Part shown: positions 34,362 to 41,965 of the stretch, in pieces
Numbering within the stretch: position 1 is the first letter of the stretch
How the letters are laid out: every line of letters begins with the position of its first letter
NCBI RefSeq assembly: GCF_002105535.1
Contig: NZ_CP015848.1
Coordinates: 2,256,856-2,320,855, forward strand
Direction of reading: 5' to 3'
Source of the DNA: Magnetospirillum sp. ME-1
GTDB lineage: Bacteria > Pseudomonadota > Alphaproteobacteria > Rhodospirillales > Magnetospirillaceae
DNA length: 64,000 nucleotides
Made by a program: the position numbers and the translations under genes
Notes under the pieces: model-generated
Databases searched by the model: none
The model's input: only the letters and a program-made list of their open reading frames with translations
What the model was told of the DNA's origin: nothing

Positions 34362-35207
34362 TCAGCCGAGCAGCTCGGCGTAGAACTCCCCAACGCGCAG
34401 CAGCTCGGCGGCGCTCGCATCGGACCGAAGGCAATTCGCCCGCGCCGAGACGATGAGCAGGTTCCCCGGCACGTAGCCCTTCGACGGGTCCAGCCGGTCC
34501 AGCGTCGCCGAGTCATGGCCATGCCCCTGCGAACCCAGCGAACGCCGGAAGCGCATTCCCAGCACCGGACAGCGTCCATCCGCCGGCCAGATGCGGGCGA
34601 CGTCCTCGACCGTCAGGGAGAAGGGGATGCCCTTCGCCTGGGCCCTGGCCCTGGCGTTCGCCACGAGGCTGCGCAGATGATGCTCGTCTCCCGGCTCGGA
34701 ATGGCTCGGCGCACGGCACTCGCAGCAGCCGTTGCCCTTGACGTAGCGCCAGCCGACATGGCCGTGCGGGCAAGGCAGCAAGGAGAACCACCGCTTCATC
34801 CGCCGACGCTTCGCCTTCTCCGGCGAGAATTCGGCGGCCAGCAGCTCCTCGGCGGAAACCCAGCACGGCGCCGCGCCGCCGCCTGCCCCCGCTGGCGGAG
34901 ACATCTCGAGAGGAACGAGGCCATGGCTGCGGAACGCCTCGTGCAGGGCGGATTCCGAGGCCGGCACGAAAGGCTTGGCGGTCCGGCCGCCCCGGACCTC
35001 CGCGAACGAGCCGAGAAGGGCATGGAAGAGCGGACCGGGTTCCGACGCGGCAGCCCGGGCACGGCAAAGACCATCCGGACCCTCGACGGCGAAGCCGACG
35101 CAGCAGCCCTCCTTCCCGGCGCGTCCGGCATGCCGGATGAAGACCTCCAGCCCGTCGATGCGGAAGTCGGGCGCGCCAGGCTTCGCGGGATGCGCGGCGG
35201 AGCCCAT
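34362..35207 (-). CDS. HNH-endonuclease-like protein
   Basis: A 281-residue protein whose C-terminal 100 residues resemble phage HNH nucleases: CPVLGMRFRRS followed by ATLDRLDPSKGYVPGNLL and VSARANCLRS. A zinc-binding-like pair CPHGH ... CCECRAPSH precedes it. The N-terminal half (about residues 1-120) is an uncharacterised domain with VFIRHAGRAGKEGCCVGFAV. Start ATG 35207 overlaps the TGA of the upstream gene (TGATG), so translation is coupled. Third gene of the Dam-methylase transcript; a nuclease next to a methylase could form a restriction-type pair, but this is inference. Confidence 0.72.
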   Translation of the reverse strand: MGSAAHPAKPGAPDFRIDGLEVFIRHAGRAGKEGCCVGFAVEGPDGLCRARAAASEPGPLFHALLGSFAEVRGGRTAKPFVPASESALHEAFRSHGLVPLEMSPPAGAGGGAAPCWVSAEELLAAEFSPEKAKRRRMKRWFSLLPCPHGHVGWRYVKGNGCCECRAPSHSEPGDEHHLRSLVANARARAQAKGIPFSLTVEDVARIWPADGRCPVLGMRFRRSLGSQGHGHDSATLDRLDPSKGYVPGNLLIVSARANCLRSDASAAELLRVGEFYAELLG

Positions 35208-35605
35208 CACGGCATCCTCCGGGAGGTCCGCTGGATGTCGATGCGCTGGAGCAAATCAACGACGCGGCGCAGGCCTCCTTCCGGGAGGCGGACCGTCCAG
35301 ACCCCATTGGCCAGCAGATAGGCATGGAGCCCCGGACGACGCGCCCAGAAGGCCTCGGCGCCATCGAGGACGATTGGCGGAACCGGAGGCGAGACCCGAA
35401 TCGTCCTCAGGACCTCCGGCCCCTCCTCCCGGATGCCGAGGCGCTCCATGGCTCCGCCGGACACAAGGAGCAGCGCCTGGGGCGCACGGCGCCAATGCAG
35501 GGCCAGCCGCCTTCCGACGGAAGCCACACCCCCATCGCTGCGGCATCCTGCGGCCAGCACCGTTCCGTCTGCGCGCTCGACGCCGATGAGGCAGGATTCG
35601 TTCAT
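35207..35605 (-). CDS. Small protein of an island-specific paralogous family
   Basis: A 132-residue protein starting after ATGGAGGGGTCC. Its N-terminus (SCLIGVERADGTVLAAGCRS, DGGVASVGRRLALHW) aligns with the 38855 product (SMIGRQNEDGSIEAIYCHFD, GGLWHVGALLHEHW) and more loosely with the 37951 product. Members of this kind of family occur in phages and plasmids without known function. It is coupled by overlap to the HNH gene downstream and lies 12 bases behind the Dam gene. Confidence 0.75.
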   Translation of the reverse strand: MNESCLIGVERADGTVLAAGCRSDGGVASVGRRLALHWRRAPQALLLVSGGAMERLGIREEGPEVLRTIRVSPPVPPIVLDGAEAFWARRPGLHAYLLANGVWTVRLPEGGLRRVVDLLQRIDIQRTSRRMP

Positions 35606-35616
35606 GGACCCCTCCA

Positions 35617-36453
35617 TCATGCCGCCGCTGCGAGCGAAATCGGCTCGAACACCGCGAAGAGCTCGGGCGCCAGGAAACGATTGCCGCCATTGCAGGAAAT
35701 CGAGCGGCGCACCTGCTCCGTCTCGAAGCGGACAGCCGGCCAGGCCGCCAGGCACCGCTCGCGGACCGCAGGCAGGTCATGCTCGCTCAAGACCACCCGG
35801 ATGCCCCGGGCGGCCGCATCCGCGCACAGCGCCACCAGGCGGTCATGCTCGGCCGGACCGAACGGGCTCGAATACCCGGTGAAGCGGGACGTCGCGCTCA
35901 GCGGGGAATAGGGCGGGTCGCAATAGACGGCATCGCCCTGACGGAGAGCGGCGAAGGTCGCCTCGAAGCCCTGGTGCCGGATATCGGCTCCTGCCGCCTT
36001 CGCGGCGAAGGCCCGGAGGGATTCCTCGGGAATCTCCGGCGAGGCTGGCCGCCCGAACGCCACATTGAAGGCCCCGCTCCCGCTCCGCCGCCAGAGCCCG
36101 TTGAAGCAGTGGCGGTTCAGGTAGAGCATCAGCGCGGCCCGCTCAGCCGGAGACTGGCCACCGGCATTGAATTCCGCGCGCAGCCGCCGATAGGCTTCCT
36201 TGTCGTTGCACGCCGGCGTGAACAATGCCCGCGCCTCGGCGAGAACGGCTTCCGCGTCCTGCTGGACCGCCCGGTGCAGTCCGATGACATCGGGGTCGGC
36301 ATCGCCCAGGAGAGCGGATGCGAAGGGCAGGTTCAGGAAGACCGCCCCCGAGCCCACGAAGGGTTCGACCAGACGCGTTCCGCCGCCCAGCAGCGATTCG
36401 ACGCGCTTCGCCAACCGGGCCTTGCCGCCCGGCCATTTCAGATAGGATTTCAT
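35617..36453 (-). CDS. dam: Dam-type (D12 class) DNA adenine N6-methyltransferase
   Basis: A 278-residue methyltransferase that would transfer a methyl group from S-adenosylmethionine to adenine, probably in GATC-like sites. Family motifs: LKWPGGKARLAK (residues 5-16) and PFVGSGAVFLN (31-41) for SAM binding, YLNRHCFNGLWRR (111-123) typical of the D12 class, and the catalytic DPPY at 179-182. Length is normal. It starts the transcript dam, small paralog, HNH, and has a double hairpin leader. Could modify the plasmid against host restriction or act in replication or gene control. Confidence 0.9.
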   Translation of the reverse strand: MKSYLKWPGGKARLAKRVESLLGGGTRLVEPFVGSGAVFLNLPFASALLGDADPDVIGLHRAVQQDAEAVLAEARALFTPACNDKEAYRRLRAEFNAGGQSPAERAALMLYLNRHCFNGLWRRSGSGAFNVAFGRPASPEIPEESLRAFAAKAAGADIRHQGFEATFAALRQGDAVYCDPPYSPLSATSRFTGYSSPFGPAEHDRLVALCADAAARGIRVVLSEHDLPAVRERCLAAWPAVRFETEQVRRSISCNGGNRFLAPELFAVFEPISLAAAA

Positions 36454-36510
36454 TGAGACGCTCCACGCGCGCCTCCAAGCCAGGCCCAGGACCCAGCCGT
36501 CCCTACGACG

Positions 36511-36577
36511 GGACCTGCGCGCTCGCCAAGACGCGCGCCGGTCCTCGGCGCTCAGCGGTCCGGATCCTCGGACCGCT
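36511..36577 (-). promoter_or_regulatory. Structured leader of the Dam gene, two hairpins
   Basis: First hairpin on the minus strand: AGCGGTCCG (loop AGGATC) CGGACCGCT at 36554-36577. Second: GGACCGGCGCGC and GCGCGCAGGTCC pairing at 36511-36544 with one mismatch. The start codon follows about 60 bases on. Confidence 0.5.
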
Positions 36578-36587
36578 CCATTTCACT

Positions 36588-37082
36588 TCAGCGATCGCTG
36601 CGCAGGAGCTCGCTCAAGTCGGAAGGTCCCGGGAAGGCTCCGCGCCCTTCCAAGCACGGCGTCAATCCCATCACGAGCCCGGAGGCGTCCCGCTCGATGA
36701 TGAAGCCCCGCCAGTAGGAATCCGTCCGATTCCTGGTGCCGATGACGAGCATCTCGCCATTCTTGAGGATGTTCCTGCCATCGAGGTAGTACGCCGCCTC
36801 GAGCGTGCCGAGGATGGAATACTGCCGGACCTGCTTCGCCTCGTATTCCCATCTGAGAGCCTGCAGCGACGCAACCCTATGGCTCGAATACGAGGCCAGC
36901 TCATGAATCAAGTAGAGGTCCTGGCCATCCGAGCGGCCAATCGCATGGAAAACGAGCGCGAAGTCCTGAATCCTATCCGCCGGTTCGCAGGATTCAACCA
37001 TGCTGCGGGCCACGGCTTCGAGGCAGTCCGTTTCGGCCACCAATTCCGCGATGCCATCCTTCCTGCTCTTCGCTTGTCCCAT
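36588..37082 (-). CDS. Hypothetical protein, 164 aa
   Basis: Start ATG 37082 follows GGAAGGACGAAGCATC and leader L4. Soluble, with a basic/acidic N-terminus (GQAKSRKDGIAELVAE) and a beta-rich centre (QYSILGTLEAAYYLDGRN, GEMLVIGTRNRTDSYWRG). No known domain recognised. Leftward island gene of unknown function. Confidence 0.75.
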   Translation of the reverse strand: MGQAKSRKDGIAELVAETDCLEAVARSMVESCEPADRIQDFALVFHAIGRSDGQDLYLIHELASYSSHRVASLQALRWEYEAKQVRQYSILGTLEAAYYLDGRNILKNGEMLVIGTRNRTDSYWRGFIIERDASGLVMGLTPCLEGRGAFPGPSDLSELLRSDR

Positions 37083-37105
37083 GATGCTTCGTCCTTCCAT
37101 CCAAT

Positions 37106-37152
37106 GCCGAGCGGTCCGCGCTCTCGTTCCACGGAGCGCGGACCCTTCGGCC
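37106..37152 (-). promoter_or_regulatory. Structured leader hairpin L4
   Basis: Minus strand: GCCGA, AGG bulge, GTCCGCGCTC, loop, GAGCGCGGAC, CGC bulge, TCGGC. The inner stem is a perfect 10-bp pairing. Compared with L6 and L7 the pair at the second position differs on both arms, which supports an RNA structure. Confidence 0.65.
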
Positions 37153-37168
37153 TGCTTCCTCTTCCTCG

Positions 37169-37930
37169 TCAGGCGAGATCCGCCGGCATGCCGTGCCGCA
37201 CGACGCCGCGAATCCTGGGCGGATACTCGCAGTCGGTCTTCGGGAAACGTCCGGCGCCCTGCTTCACGAAGACCGGCACGCCGCGCTCGTCGCAGGCATC
37301 GACGATGTCCTCGACCCAGGCCCAGTCCAGAGGTCGCCAGCCAGGGCCCGACTCGCCGGCCACGACGACCCAGTCCAGAGTGCCGTCGGCCAGCCAGGGG
37401 CGGATATCGACGCGTTCCAGAAGCGGCTCCATCGAGACCCAGCGCCGGCCCGGCGCCTCGACCCGGCGAAGGTCGTCCAGCCGCTTCAGCGAGGCCCGGC
37501 ACCCGACGGTCACCCCGGCCCAGATGCGAGCATCGAAGGCGATGCGCCGCGACACCTCGGCCATGCGATCCGAGCGCTTCGTCAGCACGAGGAACCGGGC
37601 TTCCGGGTGCGGATTGGCCGCCATCGCCGCGAACATCCGCTCGACGAATTCGTCCGGAACCCCGCGATGGAAGGTGTCGCTCATCGAGTTGACGAACAGC
37701 CCCCGCACGCGGCTCCTGCGCAGCTCGTCGATGGCCTCGGGAACCAGGCCGATACGGCCGGTCCAATCGCCATCGGCCACGACGCCCTCGTAGCCTCGGG
37801 AGCCTTTGCCCTGATGCCGCGCCGCCCAGCCGACCGCGTAGCATATCCGGCACTCGGGGCCGTATTTCTCGCATCCCTTCACAGGCGAGACCGTGCCCTT
37901 CGCCCAGGCGATGCCCGTGCTCTGTCCCAT
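37169..37930 (-). CDS. DUF5131 (phage Gp37/Gp68-like) protein with a three-cysteine motif
   Basis: A 253-residue protein. The N-terminus STGIAWAKGTVSPVKGCEKY and GPECRICYA supplies cysteines 20, 27 and 30 in a CxxxxxxCxxCY pattern reminiscent of radical-SAM or iron-sulfur proteins. Later signatures VNSMSDTFHRGVPDEFV, RFLVLTKRSDRM, WAGVTVGCRASLKRLDDL, RWVSMEPLLERVDI and WVVVAGESGPGWRPLDW are typical of the DUF5131 family found in phages and mobile elements. Function unestablished. It lies 20 bases behind the 37951 gene on the same strand and probably shares its transcript. Confidence 0.85.
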   Translation of the reverse strand: MGQSTGIAWAKGTVSPVKGCEKYGPECRICYAVGWAARHQGKGSRGYEGVVADGDWTGRIGLVPEAIDELRRSRVRGLFVNSMSDTFHRGVPDEFVERMFAAMAANPHPEARFLVLTKRSDRMAEVSRRIAFDARIWAGVTVGCRASLKRLDDLRRVEAPGRRWVSMEPLLERVDIRPWLADGTLDWVVVAGESGPGWRPLDWAWVEDIVDACDERGVPVFVKQGAGRFPKTDCEYPPRIRGVVRHGMPADLA

Positions 37931-37950
37931 GCTCTCCCTCCCTATCCGAT

Positions 37951-38724
37951 TCAGGCGGCGATGCCGCGCGCTTCCCCGATGCGTGCTCGGGATTCCGCCG
38001 TCCACATCCAGCCGATGGCGTCGAGCTTCTCCAGCTGGGCGTCCCAGTCCTCTTCCAAGTCCTCGGCCAGCTCCTTCGCCATCGGCATGGACCAGCGGCC
38101 CGCCGCGACATCGGCGAAGATGTCGAGCGCAGTGAAGCCGTCGATGGCCTCGCGCAGACGCCCGAACGGAATCCTCGCGATGAGCCGGATGGGCGGGTCC
38201 ACCATCTCCTCGCCGTACCAGACCATCGGTCCGGCCCGGAAGGCTTCGGCGAACCGCCCCTCGCCATGGAAATCGACCGCGCGACCGCGATGCACCTCGA
38301 GCACTCCCTCGTCGAGGTCCGCAATCCAGCCCCATTCGCATTCCGGATTCGCCGCATACCCGCCGGCATCGATGTACCATCCCGCCCGCAGCATGCCCGG
38401 CAAGCCGTGCGCCGCGACGAAGCCGGCCATGCACAGGAACGGCGAATAGCCCTCGACCTCGATGCGTCCGTCCTGCACCAGTCCGGCCAACGCCAGGCTC
38501 CTCACCATGGCTTCTGGCATCGGCTGATAGGCGTCGTCATTCCACGGCACCGGCGCCATGGCATCCGCCAAGCCGCGCAAGCGCGAGACCCCACCGGACG
38601 CCACGGCGTCAGCCAGGAATCCGGCGAGCCGCACGCCAAGCCTGCACGGATGCGAATCAAGCATGCTGAACGACGCCTTGAGCGTACCGTTCGAGACGAC
38701 GCCCACGATTCCCCTGGTGCCCAT
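37951..38724 (-). CDS. Hypothetical protein, 257 aa, phage-like 'GTRG' family
   Basis: Starts MGTRGIVGVVSNGTLKASFS behind leader L6 and a purine-rich GGAAGGAGAAGCAGG. The opening (GTRGIVGVVSNG, LDSHPCRLGVRLAGFL) resembles phage proteins of unknown function with a GTRGxI...DSxPxxLG pattern, and is loosely related to the 38855 and 35207 products. The remainder is soluble, with MVWYGEEMVDPPIRLIARI and a helical C-terminus (KELAEDLEEDWDAQLEKLD). Role unknown. Confidence 0.75.
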   Translation of the reverse strand: MGTRGIVGVVSNGTLKASFSMLDSHPCRLGVRLAGFLADAVASGGVSRLRGLADAMAPVPWNDDAYQPMPEAMVRSLALAGLVQDGRIEVEGYSPFLCMAGFVAAHGLPGMLRAGWYIDAGGYAANPECEWGWIADLDEGVLEVHRGRAVDFHGEGRFAEAFRAGPMVWYGEEMVDPPIRLIARIPFGRLREAIDGFTALDIFADVAAGRWSMPMAKELAEDLEEDWDAQLEKLDAIGWMWTAESRARIGEARGIAA

Positions 38725-38741
38725 CCTGCTTCTCCTTCCGT

Positions 38742-38787
38742 GCCGAGCGGCTCGCGCTCTCGACCCCGGAGCGCGGGCCCTTCGGCC
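38742..38787 (-). promoter_or_regulatory. Structured leader hairpin L6
   Basis: Minus strand: GCCGA, AGG bulge, GGCCCGCGCTC, loop, GAGCGCGAGCC, GC bulge, TCGGC. One mismatch in the inner stem. 18 bases before the 38724 start. Confidence 0.65.
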
Positions 38788-38854
38788 CCTCACTTCCGGA
38801 TACTTCTCCGGCGCCCGGCCGGATCGTCCGTCATCGAATGCCGAGGCGGCCTGC

Positions 38855-39301
38855 TCAGCGCAAGCGCTGCGCCTCTTCGAGCCGGTACTGCACGACGGCT
38901 TCGGCGAGGGGAACCGGAGGCTCGTCCGCGTCGTAGAACACCCAGCGACCGTCCACCAGCAGGTAGCCGTACTCCGCGACGTGGAACGCCTCCGCGCTCT
39001 CGTAGCGCTGCGCCTCGCACCCTTCATCGCCCCTGTCGCGGCCGTAGGCCCGGCACCAATTCCGAACGCGCTCGAGCTCCGCCGCAGTCGTGTTCCGGTC
39101 CGCGAAGCAATGCTTCTCGCCGATTTCGGACCCGAGCTTGGATAGGTCCCCCAGGCCGAGCAGCCGGCCGACCTTCTCCGGGTCATTCCAATGCTCGTGC
39201 AGCAAGGCGCCGACATGCCAGAGGCCGCCGTCAAAATGGCAGTAGATGGCCTCGATGCTGCCGTCCTCGTTCTGGCGCCCAATCATGCTCCGGCTGCCCA
39301 T
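38855..39301 (-). CDS. Small protein of the same paralogous family, 148 aa
   Basis: Starts MGSRSMIGRQNEDGS behind GGAGGACGACGCG and leader L7. Contains IEAIYCHFDGGLWHVGALL and GLGDLSKLGSEIGEKHCFAD, a pattern I associate with uncharacterised phage/plasmid proteins (nGxIxaIYcHxDGxxxxvG...LGdlSxLG). C-terminus beta-like (YGYLLVDGRWVFYDADE). Most distal gene of the leftward island. Function unknown. Confidence 0.78.
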   Translation of the reverse strand: MGSRSMIGRQNEDGSIEAIYCHFDGGLWHVGALLHEHWNDPEKVGRLLGLGDLSKLGSEIGEKHCFADRNTTAAELERVRNWCRAYGRDRGDEGCEAQRYESAEAFHVAEYGYLLVDGRWVFYDADEPPVPLAEAVVQYRLEEAQRLR

Positions 39302-39321
39302 CGCGTCGTCCTCCATTCCGT

Positions 39322-39367
39322 GCCGAGCGGCTCGCGCTCTCGGCCCCCGAGCGCGGGCCCTTCGGCC
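39322..39367 (-). promoter_or_regulatory. Structured leader hairpin L7
   Basis: Minus strand: GCCGA, AGG bulge, GGCCCGCGCTC, 9-base loop, GAGCGCGAGCC, GC bulge, TCGGC; almost identical to L6 except in the loop. Confidence 0.65.
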
Positions 39368-39602
39368 TCCCTCCTCCCTTCCCTTCGTCCCATCCAGCGG
39401 ATCCCGGCCGTCGGCGGCGGCGACGCGCGCCCGGCACGGCGCGGCAGCAGCTCCGACGATCTCCGGACGTTCCGTCCTGCATGGATTGCTGGGAACGGAC
39501 CGCCTCCTCGCTTTTTCCTTTTCCGGAGTCGGTCCTAGCTCGGCGATGCCGGCTTCCCATTCCATTTCCCTTTTTGATTAAGCATCTCTATGTAGGAGGG
39601 CT

Positions 39603-39701
39603 CCGGGAAACCGGTTTTGGGAAGGTCATCCGGGAAACCGATTCCGCTTGGCTTCCCGTTTCCCGAATGCGATACCGGAAGCGAATCGATTCCGGAAACC
39701 G
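39603..39701 (+). repeat. GGGAAACCG repeats ahead of the RepA-like ATPase
   Basis: Within the 402-base gap 39302-39703. Direct copies CCGGGAAACCGG (39603), CCGGGAAACCG (39630) and CCGGAAACCG (39692), plus an inverted CGGGAAACGGG (39655-39665). They sit in an AT-richer stretch (TTTTTGATTAAGC just upstream) and the last abuts the 39704 start codon. Probable operator or accessory iterons controlling the ATPase gene. The rest of the gap (39370-39580) shows nothing else recognisable. Confidence 0.5.
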
Positions 39702-39703
39702 AC

Positions 39704-40918
39704 ATGACGAAGACCGAAGCCTGGGGGCGCTACGACCCCTCCCGCGTAGAACCCCCGACCTGGCTGGTCGAGGATCTGCTGCCCGAACGCGCCACGGCCT
39801 GCATGTATGGCGCGCCGAACCTCGGCAAGTCGTTCGTCGCGATCGACTGGGCGCTGGCGATCGCCACCGGGCGACCGGCGCTGGCCGGGCACAAGCGCAC
39901 TCGGATCGACGTCGGACGCGCGAAAGCCCCCGGCAAGGTGGTCCTGTTCCCGGCCGAGGGCGTCTTCGGCCTGAACCGCCGCATCAGCGGCTGGCTCCAG
40001 CACAACGGCATTCCGACCCAAGAGGGCGAGGAGATCCTGCACGATCGCCTCTTCATGCCGCCGGGCGAATGCCGCTTCGATCACCCGGCCGACTTCGAGA
40101 CGCTGATGCGCGGCATCGAGCGCGAGTGCAAGGACCTCGACCTGCTGATCCTCGACCCGCTGGCCAGCTTCATGAGCGGCGACGAGAACGCGACGCAGGA
40201 CATGCAGCTCATCGTCAATGCCATGCGCCGCTGCGTCGATCGCTTCGGCTGCTCCGTCCTCGTCGTCCACCACGGCGGCAAGAGCGCCTATTCCTCGGAA
40301 CGCGGCTCCTCGGCGCTCCGCGGCGGCGTCGACGCCCTGTTCAACCTTTTCCGGGATCCCAAGACCCGGGTGCTGCAGATCAAGACCGACAAGCAGCGCG
40401 AAGCCGAGAAGCACGCGCCGATCCCGATCAATCTCCATCGCGTGCCCGAGCTCGGTCCGGACAACGAACCCATCCGCACGGAAAAGGGCTTCATCGTCTA
40501 TCTCTCGCGGGTTCCGATGATCGATGCCCACGCATTGCAGGTGCAGGAAGCGAAGCACGCCGCCATGGAACACAAGGCCCAGGCCGACGAGACGGCTGCG
40601 CTGGCCGACGAGGACGACGAAATGCAGCCGCCGGCCCAGAAGATCGATTCGCGGGTGCAGCGCACACGGGACAGGGCCCGGCTGATCCTCGAGCACCTGA
40701 CGGAAGAGGGTCTGCGGGAGGGCGAGGACTGGCACGCCTCCCTTCCGGCCATCGTCGCCCGCTTCGCCGATCGGGCGAAGACCGAGTCTGGATGGAAGCG
40801 CTCGTCCGTAGAGCGGACGCTGGAGGTGCTCCTGTCGAGCGGCCATGTCGAGGAAGGCCCGCGGCAGGACGACAACAAGCGGACCTTCAGGGCTACCGGG
40901 CTGCCCCTCGAGGAATAG
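39704..40918 (+). CDS. RepA-like AAA (RecA-fold) ATPase
   Basis: A 404-residue ATPase of the type related to RSF1010 RepA helicase: Walker A MYGAPNLGKSFVA near residue 38, a following VVLFPAEGVFGLNRRI, Walker B DLLILDPLASFMSGDE near 147 and the motif-3 segment CSVLVVHHGGKSAY. The C-terminal quarter is a winged-helix-like region (DWHASLPAIVARFADRAKTE, SSVERTLEVLLSSGHVEE). A more upstream in-frame ATG at 39617 lies inside the repeat region, so 39704 is preferred. Placed next to the origin and Rep gene, it is probably a replication helicase or origin-remodelling ATPase. Confidence 0.85.
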   Translation: MTKTEAWGRYDPSRVEPPTWLVEDLLPERATACMYGAPNLGKSFVAIDWALAIATGRPALAGHKRTRIDVGRAKAPGKVVLFPAEGVFGLNRRISGWLQHNGIPTQEGEEILHDRLFMPPGECRFDHPADFETLMRGIERECKDLDLLILDPLASFMSGDENATQDMQLIVNAMRRCVDRFGCSVLVVHHGGKSAYSSERGSSALRGGVDALFNLFRDPKTRVLQIKTDKQREAEKHAPIPINLHRVPELGPDNEPIRTEKGFIVYLSRVPMIDAHALQVQEAKHAAMEHKAQADETAALADEDDEMQPPAQKIDSRVQRTRDRARLILEHLTEEGLREGEDWHASLPAIVARFADRAKTESGWKRSSVERTLEVLLSSGHVEEGPRQDDNKRTFRATGLPLEE

Positions 40919-40921
40919 GGA

Positions 40922-41188
40922 TCAGCCCTCCCGGGACGCCACCAGGCGCAGCGCGGGCCGATCCATGGCGGCCTTTCCGGCCGGGGTATCGAGGAAGCGC
41001 ACCAGCGCCTCGGCGCCGCACTCCTCCGCCGCGGCGACGCGCCGCAGGGCGCGATGGATGCCCTCGATCAGGGACGGCACCTGCTCGACCGGCACATCCC
41101 GGCGCGACGAGAGGTAGGCGGCCGCCACCCGCGCCGACAGGGACACCATCGGAGAGGGGGCGTCGGATGCGCGCTGCGTGCTCGGCAT
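40922..41188 (-). CDS. Truncated MucR/Ros-like protein lacking the zinc finger
   Basis: An 88-residue protein starting six bases after GGAGG. The central segment VSLSARVAAAYLSSRRDVPV and QVPSLIEGIHRAL matches the N-terminal oligomerisation part of alphaproteobacterial MucR/Ros regulators. The C2H2-like zinc finger that should follow is absent; the C-terminus (ALVRFLDTPAGKAAMDRPAL) has a single Cys. It may interfere with full-length MucR by mixed oligomers. Convergent with the RepA-like gene (three bases apart), it lies at the edge of the origin. Confidence 0.6.
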   Translation of the reverse strand: MPSTQRASDAPSPMVSLSARVAAAYLSSRRDVPVEQVPSLIEGIHRALRRVAAAEECGAEALVRFLDTPAGKAAMDRPALRLVASREG

Positions 41189-41594
41189 GGCTGTCCTCCA
41201 GCGGGAAACGGAACCTTTCGGGAGCATACCACCGACGAACCGCGAACGCTACCCGGAAAGCCCCGGAATCCCTGGGGACTCCAGAACGGCCAAGAATTAC
41301 CTCCTGGGGGATCGGGAACGGCATCCGACCCCTCCATCTCTTACCGATCGGGGGATGTATAACTACCTCCTGGGGGATTCCGGCCTATCGGAATCACGGC
41401 GGATCAATGGGATGCCAGAAGACTCCGAAGCTCGAAATGAACAGCAGGAATCCATCGCTCCCCCAGCTGGTAATATTTCAGCCCCCAGGAAGAAAGGGAT
41501 GGCCCCCAGGAAGTAGAGCGACTTCCCCCAGCAGGTTATCGACACCCCCCGCGAGGTAATCCAAAAGCCGCGCGGATTCAATGGGATGAGATGC

Positions 41595-41603
41595 TTATCC
41601 ACA
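41595..41603 (+). promoter_or_regulatory. DnaA box
   Basis: TTATCCACA, a perfect DnaA box inside the origin; inverted relative to the second one. Confidence 0.8.
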
Positions 41604-41651
41604 GGCCGGAACGGCCACGAAGTAGAAGTCTAGAATCCTAGAAGATTGCGC

Positions 41652-41660
41652 TGTGGATAA
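41652..41660 (-). promoter_or_regulatory. DnaA box
   Basis: TGTGGATAA on the plus strand (TTATCCACA on the minus). It faces the first box across 48 bases containing the short repeats TCTAGAATCCTAGAA. Confidence 0.8.
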
Positions 41661-41965
41661 CTTCAGGAGTGGGATCGGCTGGCTTGGGAGCGTGATGAGA
41701 GGCCCGATTGCTCCCCAGAAGGAGCTGTCCGGACGACCGTGCCCTACGGACAAGACCTCGTACGCATACGGCGAACGGCCCCCAACCAATGGGGCCATGA
41801 TGCCCCAACCCATTGATCCGACTCAAGACCTTCCGCAAGAGTCCTGATTCTCTTACCGATTGGGGGCGCCGGATGGCTCCGCGAGAATTACCTCTTGGGG
41901 GATGCCGACCGGCGCCTGCGCGGCCACCACGATCAGGCTTGCGCCGGACGAACGATTACCTCATT

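Noticed and set aside
38266-41559. Very long plus-strand open frame across several real genes
   Set aside because: Spans genes on both strands with low-complexity Arg/Pro/Ser content; caused by GC-rich sequence.
41653-41847. Short plus-strand frame inside the origin
   Set aside because: Lies within the AT-rich origin, no ribosome site, composition unlike plasmid genes.
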